Positions 57,185-64,000 of a stretch of DNA of 64,000 nucleotides are shown one piece after another (the first letter of the stretch is position 1; the number at the start of each line of letters is the position of its first letter). The DNA comes from Adenophora triphylla var. japonica (taxonomy: Eukaryota; Streptophyta; Magnoliopsida; Asterales; Campanulaceae): the NCBI GenBank assembly GCA_022495995.1, contig JAFEMH010000755.1, forward strand, positions 328,001 to 392,000, given 5' to 3'. The translations under genes and the position numbers were made by a program. The notes below the pieces were generated by a model, which ran no database searches, was not told the origin of the DNA, and was given only the letters and a program-made list of their open reading frames with translations.

Positions 57185-57515
57185 CGTTCGGAGACTCGAA
57201 TCGGTGGCCCAATGTTGCCAAGCATCGGGGTATGGCTCCTCCGCAATCGATTGCGAAAGAGTATAATGCCTCCTCATTCGGACGAGCTCCAATCGTCTCT
57301 CCGCTACCGGGCCACGTCCTTGGCCTTGAAAAACACCTTCCCCGTGTTCCATTGCTTGAAAATCGAAGAAAATCGGAAGATTTTTGAAGCTTTTTGGACA
57401 ACAATGGCGGCTTGGGGCGTTTTCTCTCTTCCTCTCTCGTAATTTTCAAAAAAAAACTGAATGGGGAAGAAGAAGGGCGTTGGCCCTCATTAAAACCCTC
57501 TGGAATACGCTCCTA

Positions 57516-57535
57516 TCCGCGCGGACAGGATTGTC
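57516..57535 (-). promoter_or_regulatory. TCCGCGCGGA block upstream of antisense ORF 2 (Ogre-2)
   Basis: Perfect 10-bp palindrome followed by CAGGATTGTC. On the minus strand a TTTTAAT stretch lies 20-30 bp downstream (about 57496-57490), 40 bp before the first open block. Confidence 0.45.
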
Positions 57536-57640
57536 AGGGTCAAAATGACCCTTTTGCCCTTTAAAATTCCAGGACTCTGCAACTTAGTCCTCAACTTAAC
57601 AGAGTTAACCAAAGTTAACCCCCCTTTCAAAGGAACCCTC

Positions 57641-58390
57641 ACGGCAGTCAAACGTAAGTCCGATCTCTCCGAGAAAGATAACGGAATCCCGTTTCTTTCA
57701 TCAAAATCATCAACGACAGTCAAACGTAAGTCCGATTTTCTCCTAGAAAGATAACGGAATCCCGTTTCTTTCATCAAAATCATCAACGGCAGTCAAACGT
57801 AAGACCGATCTCCCCAAGAAAGATAACGAGATCCCGTATCTTTCATCAAAATCATCAAACGGCAGTCAAACATAAGACCGATTTCCCCGAGAAAGATAAC
57901 GAGATCCCGTATCTTTCATCAAAATCTTCCACGGCAGTCAAACGTAAGACCGATTTCCCGAGAAAGATAACGAGATCCGTATCTTTCATCAAAATCTTCC
58001 GGCGATCAAACGTAAGACCGATTTCCCGAGAAAGATAACGAGATCCCGTATCTTTCATCAAAATCTTCCACGGCAGTCAAACGTAAGACCGATTTCCCCG
58101 AGAAAGATAACGAGATCCCGTATCTTTCATCAAAATCTTCCCCGGCAGTCAAACGTAAGGCCGATTTCCCCGAGGAAGATAACGAGATCCCGTATCTTTC
58201 ATCAAAATCATCCACGGCAGTCAAACGTAAGACCGATTTCCCCGAGAAAGATAACGAGATCCCGTATCTTTCATCAAAATTATCCACGGCAGTCAAACGT
58301 AAGACCGATTTCCCCGAGAAAGATAACGAGATCCCGTATCTTTCATCAAAATCTTCCTCGGCAGTCAAACGTAAGACCGATTTCCCCGGA
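57641..58390 (+). repeat. 72-bp tandem array, eleven copies
   Basis: Units start (ACGGCAGTCAAACGTAAG) at 57641, 57713, 57786, 57859, 57931, 58001, 58070, 58142, 58213, 58286 and 58359. The period of 69-73 bp lets a 24-residue repeat read through on the minus strand, which is probably incidental. Confidence 0.92.
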
Positions 58391-58477
58391 TGAATACGTC
58401 GATTTTCCCCAAAGGCTAACAAAATCCCAGCAAAGTTAACGGAATCCCAAAAGCCAACGAAATCTCGAGAAGATCTC

Positions 58478-58522
58478 GAACTACGAAAGGGCTTGATTCC
58501 CGCTAGGGATACGTAGGTAGCC
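58478..58522 (+). other. GAACTACG...ACGTAGG hairpin motif, Ogre-2 copy 2
   Basis: The inner stem TCCC/GGGA has loop GCTA. It lies between the 72-bp and 30-bp arrays. Confidence 0.55.
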
Positions 58523-58610
58523 TATCATTAGGTCCGACCCCTCGACCAAAACGGTCACCCTCTCCTTCGGCGGCGAGACGAAGTCCACCGAAAGGCCTTT
58601 TCAAATTAAG

Positions 58611-58880
58611 GTTCGAGGCACCTAAAATGCCATCATCATCCAGGTCCGAGGCACCTAAAACGCCATCATCATCAAGGTTCGAGGCACCTAAAAAGCCATT
58701 ACCATCCAGGTTTGAGGCACCTAAAACGCCATCATCAAGGTCCGAGGCACCTAAAATGCCATCATCAAGGTTCGAGGCACCTAAAACGCCATCTTCAAGG
58801 CTCGAGGCACCTGAAATGCCATCATCAAGGTTCGAGGCACCTAAAACGCCATCTCCAAGGTTCGAGGCACCTAAGACGCT
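58611..58880 (+). repeat. 30/33-bp minisatellite, nine copies
   Basis: GAGGCACCTAAAA(C/T)GCCAT recurs at 58615, 58648, 58681, 58714, 58744, 58774, 58804, 58834 and 58864. The first three steps are 33 bp, the rest 30 bp. A stray copy is at 59067. Confidence 0.92.
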
Positions 58881-58918
58881 ATCACACACAACACTAGGAA
58901 AACGATAAATCACAATCA

Positions 58919-59028
58919 TCCCCAGCAGAGCGGATAGCCATCAGACCGAAAATGGTCATTCCTATCCCCAGCAGAGCGGATAGCCATCAAATCGAAAATG
59001 GTCATCTCTTATCCCCAGCAGATTTTCT
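58919..59028 (+). repeat. About 49-bp repeat, two copies and a partial third
   Basis: CCCCAGCAGAGCGGATAGCC recurs at about 58920 and 58969, with a short CCCCAGCAG remnant near 59014. Confidence 0.8.
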
Positions 59029-59105
59029 CTCCAGCAACCGACTGCAGAACTCGCTCATCAGGTTCGAGGCACCTAAAACGCCATCATCTCCAGGGTCGAA
59101 GACCC

Positions 59106-59149
59106 GAACTACGACTGGCTTGATTCCCATTCGGGATACGTAGGTAGCC
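59106..59149 (+). other. GAACTACG...ACGTAGG hairpin motif, Ogre-2 copy 3
   Basis: The inner stem TCCC/GGGA has loop ATTC. It ends 107 bp before the 3' LTR. Confidence 0.55.
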
Positions 59150-59242
59150 TATCGCTAGATTCAGCCACTCGATCACTCGATCATCCTGCCAAATATGGAG
59201 CCTTACTCTTATCGACGACCCCGCTTCCTTCGAAAGCGCCGT

Positions 59243-59256
59243 CACCGAGGGGCTAC
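59243..59256 (+). other. Polypurine tract of Ogre-2
   Basis: CACCGAGGGGCTAC directly before the 3' LTR start. Confidence 0.75.
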
Positions 59257-60986
59257 TGTAAGTGCTCCAATTTGAGCTTGTTAGAATTTTCGTTAGAAAA
59301 TTAACGAAAGTTATAACATTACTAACATTTCCTAACAATCCTAACTTTCTAACAAAGTGAGGGCAAAATGGGCATTGCTATTTAAAGATAAACCTTCAAA
59401 GGAATCTTAAAAAGCAAAAGAATTAAGAAAATCCCAAAAAAGACAAGTTGAAAAAACATTTTAATTTGATATTTTTGAATTTTATTCCTCATGTCCAAAG
59501 CCTGGAGCTGCATTTAATGAACAGTGCATGCCACCTATCCTATCCGCGCGGATGACTCTGCATTTTCAGAGGGCTATAAATTGAGCCCTCCATTCACAAA
59601 AATAAGGAGGAACAAGAGCACAATTCACAGCATTTGGCGAAAATACTCGAGAAAACAGTGAGAATTCTCTAAGAATTGTCACCTTTTTCTCTTGAATCTT
59701 CCCAACTTTCACTCACTCAAATCAAACCCAAACACTCATATATTCAAGCCAAAGCCCCAAAATACAAAGAAGATAGGTATAACCTCCCTCTTCTTACCCT
59801 AAATCTCTCATCCATGCATGCATCTTCAAACTACAAAATGTAGTTTGTTCATTTTCTTACCCTAGATCCAAGAGGATCACCATGGAAGTTCATCTCCATG
59901 GATGATCCTCTACAAGGATCAACATTTTCTTCAATGTGTTTTTATTTTCTTGCAAATGCATTTTCAAAACCCTAAAAACCATTTTCAAGCATCAAATCTC
60001 ATTTTCAAAGAATAAAATTCCCCTTCCCAAGCAAATGAAGTGCTTAGTCCTAATGTACCCCAAGGATGGTTTGGTATAGTTGATTCACCACTAAAATGTC
60101 AAGTGATCACTAACCAAAACCTAGGGAAATGGGGACAAGCATGGATGCAAAACCCCCCTTAAAATCATATTGTCTTTCTTGAGAAGTTGCTGTCCAGTAG
60201 CAATCTTCCAAGACCCCAGTCCATTGTCTTAATTTTTGGACACAGATAAACTTGGAATTTGGTGTTGACTGCAAAACACTTTTTGTATCCAACATCCAGA
60301 GCTTTCCAGACATATTTTTACTTTATTTTTTGGGTGAGTAAAACTCCTCTTTTCAAATTTTCTTTTAGAGGCCAGTTCATCAGCTTCTGGGAATCCAGAT
60401 CTCATATCTGAGATTTCCAGAAGGTTTTGACCCCTCAAATCTTTTCCAAAATGGAAAATTCCTTCGCACAAATCTTATTTAAGGTGTCTGGAACAACTTT
60501 AATTTTCTGAGTTTATCCAGATTATGAAGTTTTAAGGCCCTTGAATCCATCTCAAAATCAAAGGTCTACTGCCTTTTTCATTCTGGCAGAAGTGACTCTC
60601 AACTTCAAAAGGTCTTTTGAGTACCAAATCTCAACCCAAAAATCTTCCAAAAAATCATGGGATCAGTTTAAAGTCTTAAAAAGACATCCCAATTTTTACT
60701 TTTTTGAGTTTCAACTTATTTTGGTCAAAATACACACACACACACACACAAATGATTTTCAGCTTGGAAGACTCGTTTTACGAGGCATTCCGGGTGCACA
60801 CTAACGTCCTTCCCGGCGTGTAACATGACCTCCGAACCCAAATCTCTAATCTCGGGCATTTTTCAAAGTTTTGGCCCTTAAAACAAAAATGACGTGGCGA
60901 CTCCATTCTTTTTCCGGGTTTTATTTGGTTTTTTCAAAGAAACGCAAAAAATCGAATTTTTTCCCGCGAATGGCACATTCATCACA
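59257..60986 (+). repeat. 3' LTR of Ogre-2
   Basis: Pair of 42069-43821 with many substitutions and indels, clearly more diverged than the Copia-B LTRs. Ends CATTCATCACA. The AC microsatellite is shorter (about 60731-60750). Palindrome at 59542, TATA hairpin at 59569, leader hairpin at 59871. Confidence 0.92.
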
Positions 60987-60991
60987 TCAAC

Positions 60992-61510
60992 GTCCCTCTT
61001 TACGCCACCCCTTGGCTGGACCCCCTGCGGTCTGCCACCCGCAGCCTGACCCCGGATAGATTTAGGACAGTCTCTTCGGAAGTGTCCCATCTCACCGCAA
61101 CTCGTACATTTTCCTTGTTTCCCCCAACAATTATCTTCCGAATGTCCCCCCTCTTTCACCAACTACAAACAATGCCAACCTTGCTGGGTGTCGGACGAGA
61201 AGAACCGCTAGCACTTCCTCCTTTAGCCCCTCCAGGAGTTGGAGGCTTTGGCTGACCCCGTTGCTGTCCTGAACCTTGACCTGAGAACTTGGACTTGAAT
61301 CCACCACCTTCATGTTTACCCCGATGTTCCTCAATGTCATTCTCAATTCTGTAGGCCATATTCACCGCCGCTTGATAGTTAGGAAAGTCATGGGTCAACA
61401 GTTGTTTTCTGAATTCCAACCTCAATCCCTTCACGAACCTATATACTCTTCTTTACTCCTCCGGTACAAGATGAGGACAATACCTTGCTAGTTCCGTAAA
61501 CTTCACGGAG
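60992..61510 (-). pseudogene. Chromovirus-type gag fragment
   Basis: From 61434 the minus strand reads LRLEFRKQLLTHDFPNYQAA and YRIENDIEEHRGKHEGG. After a frame change it reads CTSCGEMGHFRRDC, a C-x2-C-x4-H-x4-C knuckle. These are the end of the capsid and the nucleocapsid of chromovirus gag proteins. It is cut by the Ogre-2 LTR end on one side and by a new LTR start at 61511 on the other. Confidence 0.75.
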
Positions 61511-62790
61511 TGTAAGTACCCCAATCTGGGTCGTTAATGTTTCGTCAGCCCAAATTAGTGATTTATAATCATTTAGGAGAATTTTGGACATTATTTTGAC
61601 AATTTTTGAATGAGGAAGGACCTCTTAGGAATAAAAAATATACAAAAACTCGCTGGAATTTGTCATTTCCCATAAAAAAAGAATATTGACCAAAGGGAAA
61701 ATGCCAAAACTGCTTTTCTGCACTGGTCAGGCACGCTGCTTGGTTAGTCCGCGCGGACAAGATTGCACCTACAATCTTGTCCACGCGGATAAGATCAGCA
61801 TCCAGCAACCCTATAAATTCAGCCCTTCTCCCTCAGTTTCAAAAGGTCAAAATTCGTAAAACCTCTTTGTTATCTTTGTCAAAATCCTCTCCCAAATAGC
61901 CATTTTCACCTTAGAAACTCACATTCCACACCAAATCCAACCTCAAATCTACTCCAAACACACTTTTGAGCCTTGAAATCTCTCAAACCCTAGACACTAC
62001 CCAAGAACCATTGGTAAATACTTGTTCTCCCTACTTAAATCTCCCTTGTTCATACTTTCATTTCATGTCTTCATGATGTGACTTTGTTTGTTACTTACTA
62101 GTTCATCCCCTTCCCCTTTGCCCCAAGGATCCAAGAGGATCTCCATGGATGATTCTCTACATGGATCTACATTTTATTTATGTATTTCCCTTTGTCCCTT
62201 TTCATTAACTAGTCCTTGTTTGTTATTTGCTCTCTTGACCTAAATGTGGTCATCTTGGAGTTCATCTCCATGGATGGTCACTCCAAATGGTCCACATTTT
62301 ATTTTCATGTCTCTTTACATTTCTAGTCAATACTTGTTCACTTGACTTAGAAGATGGTCACCTTGGAGTCCATCTCCATGGATGACCACTTCATTTGGTC
62401 CATTATCTTTACTTTCATGTTAACCCCCTTCCCCATGTCTAAGATGCTCACCTTGGAACACTTTCCTTGGATGAACATCATCTACACACACAAAATGGAT
62501 CACACAATATGTACAAGATACGCTTGAGTATAGGTCTCAAGGATGGTCTCCCTATGACCACCTTAGAGATCTTCCTCTAAAGGTTGATACATCTTGACCC
62601 ATCCTTTATCAAAATTACTTTTATGTCAAATCCCTCACTCCCAAGCAAATGAAATGCTCACAAAGTCCCAACATACCCCCGGGATGACTTGATTAGGAAA
62701 GCTTCATAAACACGTAGCTCACAAACTGATGGAGAATAACTTCAGCTCTTCAAATCTTCATGCCTTGAGAAAATTACAAAATAAAAACAC
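61511..62790 (+). repeat. 5' LTR of a third Ogre-like element, cut by Copia-C
   Basis: Starts TGTAAGTACCCC like the other Ogre LTRs, without a polypurine tract before it, so it is the left end of an insertion into the chromovirus gag. Two CCGCGCGG-type cores (61749 and 61781) are 32 bp apart and form an 18-base inverted repeat with one mismatch. TATAAAT is at 61812-61818. The leader has four diverged copies of the CCATGG hairpin (62130-62480). The right end is not in the window; the stop near 62790 is estimated. Confidence 0.7.
61748..61789. promoter_or_regulatory. Inverted repeat upstream of the TATA box in the third Ogre LTR
   Basis: TCCGCGCGGACAAGATTG (61748-61765) pairs with 61772-61789 at 17 of 18 positions with a 6-base loop. 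It combines the palindrome and its flanking GATTG block. Confidence 0.7.
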
Positions 62791-64000
62791 TGGCACATGC
62801 ACTAAGGGATCCTATCATACATAGAAAAATTCTATTTGGTCTAATTAATTTTAGGGGTCCACATTAATGCTTGTCTTGATTGGGATTAAGCAATTCTAAA
62901 TCTAAACATATATTTGACTAACAATCTCCTCCTAATTGCTTAAGTCCAATCATCCCAGGTTAGCATCATCTTGATTTAGTAAAAGAATGACTAAGAATTT
63001 ATCTTTTAATTATGTCATTCCCTAAGCCAAGTGACAACTGATGTAACCTAAGAAAGCTTACAAACAAAGTGAAAGCTTAAATGAAAGCAAAGTAAAAATA
63101 AAAAGGTTTTGAATGAGTAAACCTGCAAAATGAAACAGTTAGAACAGTTGGATCATTCAAAAATCATTTAAAGGAAAGTAAAGGAAAACAAATCATTCAA
63201 AACAATAAAGATTTGAGTTCAAGGAAATCTCATTGATAAGGCTGCAACCGATTTAGGGAAAGATTGAAAGACATAGTCATCATCGGTTACATTCTCAAAC
63301 AGGTGCAGCAGGATCATCGGTTGGGGGGTTGTCCTTGGGATTTGCTGGTGGAGTAGCCGATGGAGTGGCCGATTGAGGACGAGATTTCTTAGCAGCTTTC
63401 TTTGCTTCCTTCTCTTCTCTCTTTCTCTTCTTCCTAGCTGACTTCTCAGCATCACGATTGGCTAGCATTCTCTTGAGCACCTCATTTTCAGACTTTAGCT
63501 TGATTCTTTCAGTGTTGGTCTTTCTGAACAATGAGGCCTGATCGGTTAGCTTCTGCTCAGCCTCCTTCAGCTTGAGATTTAGCTTCTTGATTTCTTCAAT
63601 TGCAATCATGAGGTCGGCTTGAGAGGCTTGGGCAAGGTTGAGAGTTTCTTGCTGAGACCGATTTGCAGCAGCTAGCTGGGAGGCAAGGTCAATTATTCTT
63701 TCATCTTTGTCTTGAAGATCAGCAACATAATTGGCCAGGTCCTTAGCATATTTATGCTCCATTCGGTCTAACCTCTTCTCTTCCTCCTCCTGATTGGACT
63801 TAACCATGCTCGCAACCAGGGCATCATATAATTCACAAAGATCTTGAACCACAAAGGGTCGGTTAAGCTCATCTTCAGTAATCAGTTGAGGATTATCTGG
63901 TGAAGGGTCAGTATCAGCAATGGCATCATTGTCGGTTGAGGAGTCATCGGTTGAAGAACTGGCAGAGATAGCTAGAGGATTGGTTGAAGGAATAGCAGCA
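62790..64000 (-). mobile_element. Copia-C: 3' end of another Ty1/copia element
   Basis: On the minus strand a polypurine-like AATTAGGAGGAGAT (near 62935-62922) is followed by TGTTAGTCAA, a plausible 3' LTR start at 62921. The far LTR end is not resolved (somewhere in 62690-62800). Upstream lies a noncoding stretch (62936-63294) and a coiled-coil ORF. TCGGTT words recur here. Confidence 0.5.
63295..64000 (-). CDS. Coiled-coil ORF, C-terminal part, open at the window edge
   Basis: Open from the window end to a stop just before 63295, so the start is outside. About 235 residues are visible. A Ser/Thr/Asp-rich N-terminal stretch (SSSTDDSSTDNDAIADTD) is followed by a long heptad-like helix (LASQLAAANRSQQETLNLAQ, KLNLKLKEAEQKL). 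Then come a Lys/Arg/Glu patch (KKRKREEKEAKKAAKKSR) and a Pro-rich tail. The layout matches the C-terminal half of SIRE-type env-like/plant transposon protein ORFs such as 27858-30495. It sits just before the presumed Copia-C polypurine tract, which fits that reading. Confidence 0.6.
   Translation of the reverse strand, partial: AAIPSTNPLAISASSSTDDSSTDNDAIADTDPSPDNPQLITEDELNRPFVVQDLCELYDALVASMVKSNQEEEEKRLDRMEHKYAKDLANYVADLQDKDERIIDLASQLAAANRSQQETLNLAQASQADLMIAIEEIKKLNLKLKEAEQKLTDQASLFRKTNTERIKLKSENEVLKRMLANRDAEKSARKKRKREEKEAKKAAKKSRPQSATPSATPPANPKDNPPTDDPAAPV

Larger units (their letters stand above)
54139..57449 (-). pseudogene. Antisense ORF 2 of Ogre-2 (plant mobile domain-like), with introns
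   Basis: The first open block is 57449-57185 (no ATG seen). A T-rich intron (on the minus strand) ends at TATTGCAG (56132). Exon 2 starts GGNNYVTEQLNKMKTRG and has RLSDYAAITGLSFNGRRLSG and later SWGEAGLAELYFALDR, both typical of plant mobile domain proteins. An 86-bp GT-AG intron (55338-55423) follows FALE and joins in frame to VWALEFFHV. Another donor (GAAG|GTATGG at 54720) precedes a T-rich stretch and an exon with VVVEKPTKQVIGAKRFI. The C-terminal end is acidic then basic, stopping in RKRDRDRRR at 54139. Frameshifts occur within exon 2. Plant mobile domains occur in MULE transposases and host silencing proteins; the role here is unknown. Confidence 0.65.
42069..60986 (+). mobile_element. 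Ogre-2: 18.9-kb Tat/Ogre-type element, non-autonomous
   Basis: The LTRs are 42069-43821 (1753 bp) and 59257-60986 (1730 bp), with a tRNA-Arg primer site right after the first and a polypurine tract before the second. Inside are a long leader, gag, protease, integrase tail, an A-rich linker, two antisense ORF regions and tandem arrays. Reverse transcriptase, RNase H and the first half of integrase are missing. The flanks are GCAAC (Athila protease) on the left and TCAAC (chromovirus gag, opposite strand) on the right. They are not clean target duplications and come from different elements, which suggests a recombination product. Confidence 0.9.

Noticed and set aside
57641..58390. Possible CRISPR array
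   Set aside because: Units are contiguous with no unique spacers, and the context is a plant retrotransposon.
58006..58422. Repetitive 138-aa minus-strand ORF
   Set aside because: It is the 72-bp array read in a frame kept open by its three-fold period. No start context and no domain.
58503..58919. Repetitive ORFs on both strands
   Set aside because: Same effect from the 30/33-bp minisatellite; open frames on both strands at once argue against coding.

Overview
The window is nuclear DNA of a flowering plant, probably a eudicot, made almost entirely of LTR retrotransposons nested in or joined to one another. I found no host gene, rRNA, tRNA, bacterial operon or CRISPR array. The plant origin is shown by the retrotransposon lineages: Tat/Ogre-type, Athila-type and chromovirus-type Ty3/gypsy, and Ty1/copia including a SIRE-like element. 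All have TG...CA LTRs, TATAAATA-type promoters and plant-type primer binding sites. The species cannot be named from this sequence. Layout: (1) 1-8597, 3' part of a Tat/Ogre-type element (Ogre-1): end of integrase, A-rich linker with RNA-like hairpins, two antisense ORFs, tandem repeats, 3' LTR. It sits in the RNase H region of (2) 8598-~14144, another Tat-type element (Tat-1) with integrase, an antisense multi-exon gene and 3' LTR. (3) 14145-16041, intergenic with a MITE-like element. (4) 16042-~21223, decayed Ty1/copia element on the minus strand (Copia-A). (5) 21224-24821, a repeat around a palindrome and a broken plant-transposon-protein ORF. (6) 24822-42068, an Athila-type element (LTR, gag, protease) whose LTR is split by a complete SIRE-like copia element (Copia-B, 25743-39389, target duplication AAATT). 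(7) 42069-60986, an 18.9-kb Tat/Ogre-type element (Ogre-2) with both LTRs but no reverse transcriptase or RNase H. (8) 60992-61510, a chromovirus gag scrap on the minus strand. (9) 61511-~62790, the 5' LTR of a third Ogre-like element. (10) ~62790-64000, the 3' end of another minus-strand copia element (Copia-C). How the parts work together: in all three Tat/Ogre elements a second coding unit lies antisense between integrase and the 3' LTR. In Tat-1 it has the layout of an ordinary spliced gene: TATA box, 5'-UTR intron, then three coding introns with GT-AG ends whose phases agree. In Ogre-1 and Ogre-2 the second antisense ORF (plant mobile domain-like) keeps an 86/87-bp intron after the same residues. 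Minus-strand introns would not be removed from the plus-strand genomic RNA, which explains how such a gene could survive retrotransposition. The same short palindrome lies upstream of the LTR TATA box and upstream of both antisense ORFs, suggesting shared control. This antisense, intron-bearing cargo gene is my best candidate for an under-described system here. Several conserved hairpins with compensatory changes in Ogre linkers and leaders, and a strand-biased GCGGTT word filling Copia-B, are the other unusual signals. All frames and counts were read by eye; no database search was possible.
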